Shown piece after piece: positions 28,325-36,429 of a stretch of 46,024 nt of DNA. The position numbers were made by a program, and so were the translations under genes. The DNA is from Candidatus Brocadia carolinensis (lineage in GTDB: Bacteria; Planctomycetota; Brocadiia; Brocadiales; Brocadiaceae), in the NCBI GenBank assembly GCA_002009475.1, contig AYTS01000037.1:1-46024 (forward strand). The letters run 5' to 3'. Numbering within the stretch: the stretch's first letter is position 1; each line of letters starts with the position of its first letter. The notes beneath the pieces are model-generated. The model had not been told where the DNA came from and searched no databases. It saw nothing but the letters and a program-made list of their open reading frames with translations.

Positions 28325-28741
28325 TTACTTCTTCTTTTTGCTCTCATCCACAAAATATTGCAATACATCCGTCTCGGTAATTAAACCAACCAGCTTATTT
28401 TTGTCTCTTACAACCGGCAACGCCCCCACCTTCTTATCAATCATAATCTGGGCAGCCTCTTCAATGGTTGTGTCAGGGACAACAGTAACGACATTCCTGG
28501 TCATTACTTCCGAAACCTTAATGGAATCCAGAAACTCCTTGTTTTCCTTCCAGTTTGTGAGAATGGAAGTCAATGACGAGCGGTAAAGGTCCCTTTGCGT
28601 CAGGATGCCAACGATATGCTCTCCTTTCACAACGGGTAAATGCCGTATCCTTCCCAGATACATAATATCATTTGCAAAACCCAGTTTTGAGTCGTCATTC
28701 AAGGTTACCAGTTGTGTCTTCATCACCTCTTTTACCAGCAT
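28325..28741 (-). CDS. tandem CBS-domain protein
   Basis: A 138-aa stand-alone CBS pair. Repeat 1 is about residues 5-60 (VMKTQLVTLN ... GILTQRDLYR) and repeat 2 is about 75-130 (VMTRNVVTV ... GLITETDVL). CBS pairs bind adenine nucleotides such as AMP or ATP and regulate partner enzymes. The start is preceded by GGAGG, inside the YkgJ-like reading frame, so the genes overlap by 47 bp. Target unknown; the carbonic anhydrase/GS neighbourhood suggests metabolic sensing. Confidence 0.85.
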   Translation of the reverse strand: MLVKEVMKTQLVTLNDDSKLGFANDIMYLGRIRHLPVVKGEHIVGILTQRDLYRSSLTSILTNWKENKEFLDSIKVSEVMTRNVVTVVPDTTIEEAAQIMIDKKVGALPVVRDKNKLVGLITETDVLQYFVDESKKKK

Positions 28742-29501
28742 CTTTTTCCTCCGTTTCTATTGCACTTTTAAGTCTCGATTCCCATTCATCTCTATAATGG
28801 TTTTTGAGATTATTCTGTATCTTTTCTTCCCAGCGGGAATACGCCTGTCTTATAGTTACAATGGGCTGATGTTTTTCCGATACGTACAGGATATTCCTCG
28901 TTTCGTTCTGGATGGGTATGAGGAGGTAATCCCGCTCGTCTCTGCCTACCGATATGGCCGCACGAACAACACCCTTCGCTCCCAGGATCAAACTTCTTGC
29001 TACTGATGGCTCCTCATGGGCACAGAGACTGCGAATAGCATCGGCGTGGTCTAAAATTGCATAAAACGCCTTCCATTCCCTTTTATAAACAAGTTTATGA
29101 TATGCGCGTGGCGCGGTGTATTCATTAAATATGCAGGGCCCGCTGATTTTTTGATACACCGATTCACCTGCCTGATCAGGATAACCCATGCATTGGCTGG
29201 GGCGAGATTTATAAATACTGCAGCGCAAGTCCATTTTAAGATGAGGTTTGGCAGCGTCCTGAGAAATGATGAAATTCAAAAACTTGCACGCATCATACAA
29301 TTCATCTTTGTATCCCTCACTGGTCACCAGCAACTTAACGTAAGGAGACGCCGTCCCACCCTTCCTTAAGTATTTAAAAAAGCCAACATGTTTATTACCT
29401 GGCGGAATAACACAGGTAAAACAACACATCCCATCCGAACATTCGCTCTCGGCAAAGGTTATCGTATCATGATTTTCATGGGTTCGGCAAGGGGTATTCA
29501 T
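28695..29501 (-). CDS. YkgJ-family cysteine-cluster protein
   Basis: A 268-aa protein with the YkgJ metal-chelating pattern: CSDGMCCFTC, then CKFLNF, CSIYKSRPSQCMGYP and CIFN. This family has been proposed to bind zinc or iron. The C-terminal part is acidic and Lys-rich, overlapping the CBS gene by 47 bp. An extra A in the A5 run near 28745 would end it close to the CBS start, so its exact 3' end is unsure. It starts 5 bp after the carbonic anhydrase stop. Confidence 0.78.
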   Translation of the reverse strand: MNTPCRTHENHDTITFAESECSDGMCCFTCVIPPGNKHVGFFKYLRKGGTASPYVKLLVTSEGYKDELYDACKFLNFIISQDAAKPHLKMDLRCSIYKSRPSQCMGYPDQAGESVYQKISGPCIFNEYTAPRAYHKLVYKREWKAFYAILDHADAIRSLCAHEEPSVARSLILGAKGVVRAAISVGRDERDYLLIPIQNETRNILYVSEKHQPIVTIRQAYSRWEEKIQNNLKNHYRDEWESRLKSAIETEEKDAGKRGDEDTTGNLE

Positions 29502-29506
29502 AAGCT

Positions 29507-30298
29507 CTACACTGCTATACGGGTTACCTTCTGACTAATCAATTCGCTGGCGATCTTATATCCCCCGCTATTTTCATCGTAATTTGGTATCCTCTTGATT
29601 ATTTTCCTTGCACTCTCCTGCAGGTCTATAGGATTAATAATGCCATTAATATTGGTAATCAACACCCTGCCAAGCTGCTGTGAATAGGCGCCAACAAAAT
29701 CATAAATCCCGCCAATAATAGTCAACTTGCCTTCTTTTACCCTTTCACTGTAATATTTTAATGCCTTTTCTATCTGGTAGTCCACATTCGTCTGACTGAG
29801 ATACGCAAGCTCCTTCGTTTCGTTTTGGATCTTTTGCAACTCGGGAATCCCCCTTTCAATAGGAATTGTCAAGGGAAGCATTTCAGACTTTATCTCACGA
29901 CTGAGTGATGGATAATCTGACTTCATGAGATGATCAACAGACTTCGACAAATTAACAATCTCTTTCGACTGTGTTACACAGGCATGCGTGGCAAATTTTA
30001 CCGCACCGCAATCGGTATGTCCCAGCACCAGCATAACGGGCGTATTGAGAACAAAGAGCGAATATTCGATGGAACCCCGGTTGACGGCAAACTGGTTCCC
30101 GGCATTTCGGATAATAAATACCTTATTGAATATGTCTTTCCCTAAAATGTCTCCCTGCACACGGGAATCAGAACAGGTAAGCAGGGTAATGTACGGATTT
30201 TGGTGTGTAGCATATGCCAGAAACTTCGTTGATTCAGTATTCTTTACAAACGCCTCATTATGCACCAGTAAGTGCCGAAAAATATTTCCAATTTCCAT
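29507..30298 (-). CDS. beta-class carbonic anhydrase
   Basis: Interconverts CO2 and bicarbonate, 263 aa. Zinc and dyad residues are in place: Cys42, Asp44, Arg46 (TCSDSR), His94 and Cys97 (GHTDCGA). There is no signal peptide, so the enzyme is cytoplasmic. Anammox bacteria fix CO2 by the Wood-Ljungdahl route and need bicarbonate balance; this use is inferred. The gene is 78 bp after glnA and 5 bp before the YkgJ-like gene. Confidence 0.88.
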   Translation of the reverse strand: MEIGNIFRHLLVHNEAFVKNTESTKFLAYATHQNPYITLLTCSDSRVQGDILGKDIFNKVFIIRNAGNQFAVNRGSIEYSLFVLNTPVMLVLGHTDCGAVKFATHACVTQSKEIVNLSKSVDHLMKSDYPSLSREIKSEMLPLTIPIERGIPELQKIQNETKELAYLSQTNVDYQIEKALKYYSERVKEGKLTIIGGIYDFVGAYSQQLGRVLITNINGIINPIDLQESARKIIKRIPNYDENSGGYKIASELISQKVTRIAV

Positions 30299-30376
30299 AC
30301 CCGACTCCTTAATATAGCCAACCTGTTCATAAATAATAATCCTTTAAAATAGTGAACGATCCCTGTTTTATTTTAC

Positions 30377-31723
30377 TTACGTTGTCTCAAAATATTTCTT
30401 ATGTTCCCAATCGGTTACCTGTATCCGGTATTCATCCCATTCTGCCATTTTTGAATGAATATATATCTGGTAGGTGTGTGAACCTAAAGCCTGTTCCATC
30501 ACTTTGTTCTTCTTTAATTCCTCAATGGCCTCACTCAGGGAACCAGGAAGAGTAGCAATATTTCGATATGCCAATTCGTCCTTATTGAACTCATACACAT
30601 TCTCTTCTACAGGATTCGGCGGTGTCATGCCTTTTTTCATACCATCAAGCCCCGCTTCAAGCATGACCGCGAGGGCGAGATAGGGATTATTACTGGGGTC
30701 CGGACATCTCAGTTCCGCCCTTGTTGCCTGCTCCCTCCCATGTGAGAACCGGGGAATCCGTATCAGGGCGGATCGATTCCTTTGCCCCCAGCAAACATAT
30801 ACCGGCGCCTCGTACCCCGGCACCAACCGTTTATAAGAATTCACGGTTGGCGACAGGATGGCACTCATAGCGCGGACATGCTGGAGTTGTCCGGCGATAA
30901 ACTGTCTTGCCACCTTACTAAGTTTATATTCGTCCTTTTCATCAAAGAAGACATTCTTTCGCGTTTTCATATCGAAAAAACTTTGGTGACAGTGCATCCC
31001 GCTCCCACACACCCCAAAGATCGGTTTTGGCATAAACGTGGCGTATAAATCATGTTGATGCGCAATCGACTTTACCACCTGCTTAAACGTCAGGGCATTT
31101 TCCGCCGTCTTCAATGCCTCGGCATACTTGAAGTCAATCTCATGCTGACCAGGAGCCACCTCATGATGGCTCATTTCAACTTCGAGCCCCATTTTTTCCA
31201 GGGTGAAAATGATATCTCTTCTTACATCTCCCGCGAGGTCTCTTGGTGAAAAATCAAAATAGCTCCCCACATCATGCGGCGTGGGCTCCACCTGTCCATC
31301 ACTTTTGGGTTTGAACAGGAAAAACTCCAGCTCTGGACCAACGTTATACTCAAAGTTCATCGCCCGCGCATTTTTAAGAGCCCTTTTCAGGATATACCGC
31401 GGATCGCCCTCAAAAGGCGAACCATCGGGCATAAACACATCACAAAAAAGCCTAGCCGTTGGCTCCTCCTTCTCCCAGGGAAGCAAAGAGTAAGTGCTCG
31501 TATCAGGCTTGAGATACATGTCGCTCTCGCAAATCCGCGTAAAACCCTCGATTGACGAACCGTCAAACCAGATCCCTTTTTCAATCGATTCCGCAAATCT
31601 CTCTACCGGTATAGTAACGGCCTTGATATTTCCGTTGATATCGGTAAACTGCAATTGAACAAGTTTCACATCATCCTCTTTTGCCCGATTGATAATCGCT
31701 AAATCTGTATGCTCACTGGTCAT
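30377..31723 (-). CDS. glnA: type I glutamine synthetase
   Basis: Assimilates ammonium by ATP-dependent conversion of glutamate to glutamine, cytoplasmic, 448 aa. It carries the latch and active-site segments WFDGSSIEGF, GPELEFFLF, GQHEIDFKY, the GSGMHCHQS loop and RSALIRIPR. The adenylylation tyrosine loop of the beta type (NLYDLP) is absent; the short C-terminus (NIATLPGSLSEAIEEL) is typical of GSI-alpha. Regulation by feedback or small proteins, rather than adenylylation, is therefore likely. It is the first gene of the row that continues to carbonic anhydrase. I found no convincing promoter motif. Confidence 0.95.
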   Translation of the reverse strand: MTSEHTDLAIINRAKEDDVKLVQLQFTDINGNIKAVTIPVERFAESIEKGIWFDGSSIEGFTRICESDMYLKPDTSTYSLLPWEKEEPTARLFCDVFMPDGSPFEGDPRYILKRALKNARAMNFEYNVGPELEFFLFKPKSDGQVEPTPHDVGSYFDFSPRDLAGDVRRDIIFTLEKMGLEVEMSHHEVAPGQHEIDFKYAEALKTAENALTFKQVVKSIAHQHDLYATFMPKPIFGVCGSGMHCHQSFFDMKTRKNVFFDEKDEYKLSKVARQFIAGQLQHVRAMSAILSPTVNSYKRLVPGYEAPVYVCWGQRNRSALIRIPRFSHGREQATRAELRCPDPSNNPYLALAVMLEAGLDGMKKGMTPPNPVEENVYEFNKDELAYRNIATLPGSLSEAIEELKKNKVMEQALGSHTYQIYIHSKMAEWDEYRIQVTDWEHKKYFETT

Positions 31724-31928
31724 GGATATTTCACCTTTCTATTGCTTTCTAACGTAAACAAATGGAGACACGGTAAGGCGATTAATTTTAATCATAATAC
31801 TGCCAAAAAACAAGTAATTTATAACCAACCCTGTACACGGTTCGTCCTTGACACGAGAAATATGCCATGCTAATATTTGCTTCATTAGACTGCCTTTGGC
31901 AGAGACTTTGAGCTCCTCTCATGGTAAG

Positions 31929-31945
31929 GCGACCAGACTGGTCGC
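31929..31945. repeat. short perfect palindrome (GCGACCAG/CTGGTCGC)
   Basis: Perfect 8-bp arms around a single A. It is one of several short inverted repeats packed in this intergenic region. Confidence 0.55.
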
Positions 31946-32004
31946 TCTACATGAGTCAAAAAAAATTGAAATTCCTTAACGTTAATTTAGGCCTTCGACG
32001 ACTT

Positions 32005-32037
32005 CCCCCCTGTTTCCCCCCCCGTTTACGGGGGGGA
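32005..32037. repeat. dispersed G/C-tract palindrome (copy 3, inverted)
   Basis: C6-TGTTT-C8 then GTTTACGGGGGGG; the core is the reverse complement of the CGTAAACGGGGGGA element at 127-140 and 6228-6241. Confidence 0.6.
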
Positions 32038-32116
32038 CTATGGAGGGTGGTAATTGAAATCCCCGAACATTAAATTAGGCATTCGGCAGATTATTAAAAG
32101 AAAACTTCGAACCGCA

Positions 32117-32174
32117 GAACAAGGAATATCGAATAGTGAAGTAAAAATACTTCATCATTCAGCATTCCTTGTTC
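32117..32174. repeat. 58-nt long hairpin element
   Basis: Near-perfect folding sequence. Outer arms GAACAAGGAAT and ATTCCTTGTTC are exact, and the inner arms GAATAGTGAAGTA and TACTTCATCATTC pair with two mismatches around an AAAA loop. ATC and AGC join the two stems. There is no T-tract for termination. A mobile or structured RNA element is possible. Confidence 0.6.
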
Positions 32175-32279
32175 GATATTCGGCGTACTGCTTTTCAATG
32201 GCGAACGATGAAGCTCTTCGTTCTTCAACAACTTTAAAATTCCTTAACCTTTAACATAACATTTAAATTCAAAACTCGC

Positions 32280-32741
32280 ATGGGAAAGATCATTGCCGTC
32301 TGTATCAGTGAAAAAAAGGGCACCCAAAAGCGCGATGTCGGCACCGGCATACTGATTGAGCATTTTGGCCTCGAAGGGGATGCCCATGCCGGAAAGTGGC
32401 ACCGTCAGGTCAGCTTACTCGCCCGGGAAAGCGCAGACATCATGCGCGAAAAGGGACTCACGATTAAAGACGGCGACTTTGGAGAGAATATTGTTACGGA
32501 AGGCATCGAACTCAAATCCCTTCCCGTCGGAACCGTCTTAAAAATCGGCGACGGCATAACCATTCGGGTAACTCAGATCGGCAAGCTGTGCCATGACCGC
32601 TGCGCTATCTATTATACGGCTGGAGACTGCATCATGCCCAGAGAGGGTATCTTTGCCGAAATCCTCTCCGGCGGCACGATAAAGGCAGGGGATGAAATTG
32701 CAATCCTCGAAAAAGGTACGGAAATAGAAGCAAAGACATGA
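32280..32741 (+). CDS. MOSC-domain protein
   Basis: A 153-aa cytoplasmic MOSC protein, a family that handles sulfur/molybdenum cofactor chemistry. It has the GDAHAGKWHRQVSLL start and the CHDRCAIYYTAGDCIMPREGIFAE core. The stop overlaps the Mog-like start by four bases (ATGA). Because NXR needs Mo-bisMGD, this pair may support its cofactor, although they are on the other strand and 6-18 kb away. No strong SD is seen. Confidence 0.85.
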   Translation: MGKIIAVCISEKKGTQKRDVGTGILIEHFGLEGDAHAGKWHRQVSLLARESADIMREKGLTIKDGDFGENIVTEGIELKSLPVGTVLKIGDGITIRVTQIGKLCHDRCAIYYTAGDCIMPREGIFAEILSGGTIKAGDEIAILEKGTEIEAKT

Positions 32742-33244
32742 TACGGGCAGCTATTCTAACGCTAAGCGACAAAGGCTCACGGGGCGAACGTGAGGACAAG
32801 AGCGGCGAGGTAATCCGTGATATGCTTGCAGGCATCAATGCCACAATCACGGACTACGAAGTCATTCCTGACGAAAAGGACCTGATCACAAAAAAACTCT
32901 TCGAATTCGCCGGAAAGGCAGACCTCATCGTCACCACAGGCGGAACGGGCGTAGGCCCCAGAGACGTTACCCCTGAAGCAACACGGGCTGTCATCGAAAA
33001 GGAATTACCCGGCTTTGGAGAGGCCATGCGCATGGAGGGGCTGAAACATACACCCCGCGCTATGGGTTCACGGGCCATTGCCGGTATTTACCGACAAACC
33101 CTCATCATTAACCTCCCGGGCAGCCCAAAAGGTGTTGCTGAAAACCTGGCTGTTATACTCCCCGTCATCCCCCACACCATCGGCCTCATCAGGGGACAGG
33201 TAAGCGACTGTGCAAAGGACCGCGAAAAGCACAAAGGGACATGA
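32738..33244 (+). CDS. Mog/MoaB-family molybdopterin protein
   Basis: A 168-aa member of the MoaB/Mog family. Mog adenylates molybdopterin before molybdate insertion. Motifs present are TLSDKGSRGEREDKSG, TTGGTGVGPRDVTPEAT and INLPGSPKG. Mog and MoaB are hard to separate by these motifs alone. It overlaps the MOSC gene and the helix-hairpin-helix gene by four bases each, forming a three-gene unit. Confidence 0.87.
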   Translation: MIRAAILTLSDKGSRGEREDKSGEVIRDMLAGINATITDYEVIPDEKDLITKKLFEFAGKADLIVTTGGTGVGPRDVTPEATRAVIEKELPGFGEAMRMEGLKHTPRAMGSRAIAGIYRQTLIINLPGSPKGVAENLAVILPVIPHTIGLIRGQVSDCAKDREKHKGT

Positions 33245-33504
33245 AGAGGCGCCCGGAATCCCTGGAGTCAATTCCAGGAGTCGGCATCAGGATAGCCCAG
33301 GTATTGAAAGCCATCGGCATTCACCACGTCCGTGACCTGAAGGGCAGGAATCCTGAACGACTTTACAAACTCCTCGAAAAAACCGTTGGGGCACACGTAG
33401 ATAAATGCGTTCTTTATGTGTTCAGGACAGCAGTCTACTATGCCAGCCATAAAGAGCATGATCCAGACAAATTGAAGTGGTGGAACTGGAAGGACAAGGA
33501 GTAA
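33241..33504 (+). CDS. small helix-hairpin-helix protein (Cdd1-like)
   Basis: An 87-aa protein with a helix-hairpin-helix core (SIPGVGIRIAQVLKAIGI) that resembles the Cdd1 'pathogenicity locus' family. DNA or partner binding is possible. It is translationally coupled to the Mog-like gene, so it may have a common transcript without a shared biochemical function. Confidence 0.78.
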   Translation: MKRRPESLESIPGVGIRIAQVLKAIGIHHVRDLKGRNPERLYKLLEKTVGAHVDKCVLYVFRTAVYYASHKEHDPDKLKWWNWKDKE

Positions 33505-33639
33505 GGAAAAGGCAGAAGGCATACGATCATCCAAATACTACGTTGGGCGGCAATCGGAGCCTGTACAAGAAGGATCAGGTACTCCGCCCCGCCGTCTGAC
33601 GAGGATATCAATCGCATTTTCAATGAGGGGGGATTGTAC

Positions 33640-35129
33640 GTGAACGAGATACTCATCGGCAAGGGCGAACAACCTGTCCACTTGCTCGCCAGGTACGCTA
33701 ACCGCCATGGACTGATCGCCGGCGCCACCGGCACTGGTAAGACCATTTCCCTGCTCGTCATGGCGGAAGGTTTCTCACGTATGGGCGTGCCGGTGTTCAT
33801 AGCCGACGTGAAGGGTGATGTCGCCGGTCTGGCGCTGCCCGGTGCCACCAACGAGAAGATACAACAGCGCATTGCGCAGATCGGCATCAAAGATTACATA
33901 CACGAGGCCAGTCCGGTGTTGTTCTGGGACTTGTACGGCAAGGCAGGCCATCCTGTACGCACGACGGTCAGCGAGATCGGCCCGACCCTGCTTGGCAGGA
34001 TCCTCGAACTCAATGATACCCAGTCAGGGGTGCTCGATATCGCCTTTAAACTGGCTGACGACCAGGCCCTGCTGCTGCTTGACCTCGACGACCTGCGCGC
34101 ACTCCTGGGGTTCATCGCGGACAACCGCCAGGAGATCTCAATGCAGTACGGCCTTGTCAGCACACAGTCCGTGGCGGCCGTTCAGCGCGCACTCCTGACG
34201 CTGGAGCGGGAAGGCGGGGAGTCCTTGTTCGGCGAACCGGCACTGGAACTCGTCGATCTGCTGCGCACCGATCTCAGCGGTCGCGGTATCATCAATATCC
34301 TTGCCGCAGACCAGCTCATCCTGAAGCCGCGACTGTATTCGAGCTTCCTGCTGTGGCTGTTGTCGGAGCTGTTCGAAAATCTGCCCGAGGTAGGTGACCC
34401 CGACAAGCCCCGGCTGGTGTTCTTCTTTGATGAAGCCCACTTATTGTTCGACGATGCCCCGCCTGCACTGCGCCAGCGGGTGGAACAGGTCGTGCGGATC
34501 ATCCGGTCGAAGGGCGTGGGTGTGTACTTCTGCTCACAGTTTCCGGACGACGTGCCGAACGAGATCCTCGGCCAGCTCGGAAATCGTATCCAGCACGCCC
34601 TGCGCGCCTATACCCCGCGTGATCAGAAGTCGGTACGCACTGCAGCAGAAACCTTCGTTCCCAACCCCAAACTTAATGTCGCCGGGGTCATTTCCCAGCT
34701 CGGTGTCGGCGAAGCCTCGTGTCTACCCTTCAGGAAAAAGGTGTGCCCATGCCGGTGGAACGCACGTTGATTTGTCCGCCACGCTGCCGTATGGGGGCAA
34801 TCACGCATGAGGAACGATCAGCAGTGCGGGCACGTAGCCCGGTAGGCCTTAAATACGACTCCCGCGTAAACCGCGAGTCGGCTTACGAGATTCTGAGTCG
34901 GAGAACCGCACCGGCAAACACGCCTATTGGGCAGTCGGGTCAAACCCCGGCAGGCCGGCAATCTGAAGGGGGTGGACTTCTGGGAGACTTGTTGTGGGGC
35001 ACGAAGCGCCGCCAGGGCCTGGCTGAAACGATGGCCAAGCAGGCTGCGCGCACCGTTGGCAGCCAGATCGGACGCCAGATCTTACGCGGCGTGTTAGGCG
35101 GCATCCTTGGCGGATCACGGCGCCGTTGA
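33640..35129 (+). CDS. HerA-like (DUF853) ATPase, GC-rich, one frameshift
   Basis: P-loop ATPase related to HerA, about 496-498 aa after repair. Walker A GATGTGKT is at residues 28-35 and the Walker B-like box LVFFFDEAHLL about 230 residues later. The start is GTG at 33640, or TTG at 33634, after GAGGGGGG. A missing C in GAAGCCTCG (34711-34719) breaks the frame at about residue 360; restoring CCC joins a conserved tail (EKGVPMPVERTLICPPR, then a Gly-rich C-terminus) that ends at 35129. The block is clearly GC-rich compared with flanks, with third-position G/C, suggesting transfer from a high-GC bacterium. Its cellular role is unclear. Confidence 0.85.
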
Positions 35130-35220
35130 ACAGAGAGGATAGTCATTGCCTATCATAACTTAAGTAATTGAGGTGGGGCACATATGACATCCTTCATTAA
35201 ATTGAATAATTACCCCATTA

Positions 35221-35251
35221 CCCCTGTCAGGGTTTAAAACCCTGACAGGGG
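35221..35251. repeat. perfect 15-bp inverted repeat
   Basis: CCCCTGTCAGGGTTT, a central A, then its exact complement. There is no T-tract, so it is not a standard terminator. It lies between the HerA-like and DUF423 genes in 245 bp without a gene. Confidence 0.8.
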
Positions 35252-35374
35252 TGGCTCACGAATTTCGTGCTTCGGATTTAGTCTTTTCCGACTCGCTCGG
35301 ATCGGGAACTGCAAATTGATTATGGCGGATATTCCTCGCCCCACAAAGAATTACATGAAAGGAAGGAACAGAGC

Positions 35375-35743
35375 ATGGTTCGGACATTCTTTATTATCGG
35401 CGCACTGTCGGCATGCGTAGGGGTAGCGGCAGGTGCTTTTGGCGCTCACGGACTAAAGACTCGCCTGAGCCCGGAAATGCTTTCTGTTTTCGAGGTGGGT
35501 GTGCGCTACCAGATGTATCATGCATTTGCGCTTATGGCGGCTGCATGGGCACAGACGCGGTGGCCGTCTTCACTCGTCGTTATCAGCGGATGGTTGTTTG
35601 TTATCGGAATCATCCTCTTCTCCGGCAGCCTTTATCTGCTGAGCCTGAGCGGGGTGCGCTGGGTGGGCGCGATTACACCGCTGGGTGGATTAGCTTTTCT
35701 GGCGGGTTGGGTTTGCCTGGCATGGGCAGTTTGGAAAACATGA
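35375..35743 (+). CDS. DUF423 membrane protein (YgdD/YwdK family)
   Basis: A 122-aa protein with four predicted membrane helices. It has the GAFGAHGLK start and RYQMYHAFALM, hallmarks of the DUF423 family of small inner-membrane proteins of unknown function. AAAGGAAGG is 10 bp before the ATG. The GC-rich composition resembles the HerA-like gene, so both may have arrived together. Confidence 0.85.
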   Translation: MVRTFFIIGALSACVGVAAGAFGAHGLKTRLSPEMLSVFEVGVRYQMYHAFALMAAAWAQTRWPSSLVVISGWLFVIGIILFSGSLYLLSLSGVRWVGAITPLGGLAFLAGWVCLAWAVWKT

Positions 35744-35844
35744 GTGAGTCGACTACATTCGTGTTCCCAGCGGCACCTGTTATAGGCAGGATGGATTACG
35801 GTGATGGTTTTATGCCGAATCCACCAATGTTATTTCCCATGAAT

Positions 35845-35885
35845 GGTGGATTCGCTTTCGCTTAATCCACCCTACCGCAAAACCG
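35845..35885. repeat. GGTGG-hairpin dispersed repeat (copy 2)
   Basis: GGTGGATTCGC and AATCCACC arms followed by CTACCGCAAAACCG. It pairs with the copy at 6324-6363 and adjoins the 35887 element. Confidence 0.65.
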
Positions 35886-35886
35886 C

Positions 35887-35974
35887 ATGACAACGCATAG
35901 TACGTCATCAAAGGCATGGGTTGTGTCACTGCGGGGGGCTTTTCCGAAGCAATCTCCCGCTTTCACAACGGAGA
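35887..35974. repeat. direct repeat, copy 1 of 2 (about 88 bp)
   Basis: Aligned with 36188-36276 at about 80% by eye. The shared right half contains GCAATC and CCGCTTTCACAACGGAGAA. It looks like a REP-type intergenic element. Confidence 0.75.
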
Positions 35975-36187
35975 ACATGAATAATGCAAGAATTCCTATA
36001 CAATTGAATATCTGGGTACCTTATCGTATTCCCGTGTCAAAACTTCTTTCCCCATTCCCCGTTCCCCGTTTCTACGATGACGAGTTTCATGAGGACATGT
36101 TTTTGTAAGTTTTTTCACAACCCTATTCACCTCTTACCCAGCGGTACAGATTGTTTATAAGAGAAGGATTGCTTCGCTTCGCTCGCA

Positions 36188-36276
36188 ATGACAACACACA
36201 CTATGTCATCAAAGCATGTCCCGTGTCATTGCGAGGGGTCTTTTCCGAGGCAATCCCCCGCTTTCACAACGGAGAA
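36188..36276. repeat. direct repeat, copy 2 of 2 (about 88 bp)
   Basis: Copy of 35887-35974. The left flank contains TTGCTTCGCTTCGCTCGCAATGAC, another common dispersed-repeat sequence. Confidence 0.75.
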
Positions 36277-36429
36277 TTGGGTGCGGCTTTGCTGAGATAT
36301 GTTTCGGTAAATCCTTAATTTTTGCCATAGCGGTATCTCATCGGTGTTATAGAAATATGCTCGTATGGTTTCAAAAGGAAATTATTGCATACCTATCTAC
36401 CCAGATATATCTATTTTGGTAAGCTTACC

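Larger units (their letters stand above)
31724..32279. other. repeat-rich intergenic region between glnA and the MOSC gene
   Basis: 556 bp without a gene. It holds a short perfect palindrome (31929-31945), the inverted copy of the CGTAAACGGGGGGA element (32005-32037) and a long near-perfect hairpin (32117-32174). I could not identify promoters with confidence. Confidence 0.7.
35744..36429. other. repeat-rich intergenic region
   Basis: 686 bp without a supported gene, carrying a GGTGG-hairpin (35845-35885) and two direct copies of an 88-bp element (35887-35974 and 36188-36276). An 73-codon open frame here is within the repeats and has no RBS. Confidence 0.7.

Noticed and set aside
31741..31860. 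Possible sigma54 promoter before glnA (TTGGCA on the minus strand)
   Set aside because: The expected GC pair at -12, ten bases after GG, is missing; it reads AT. The motif does not fit.
33505..33639. Extended 5' end for the HerA-like gene
   Set aside because: The sequence contains stops in the HerA frame and does not match the usual N-terminus, which begins right at the GTG or TTG.
35887..36108. Plus-strand 73-codon open frame
   Set aside because: It begins in a direct-repeat element, has no RBS and no recognisable protein pattern.
35221..36276. Repeats as a CRISPR array
   Set aside because: Copies are not regularly spaced, there are only two copies of the long one, and no cas genes are present in the window.
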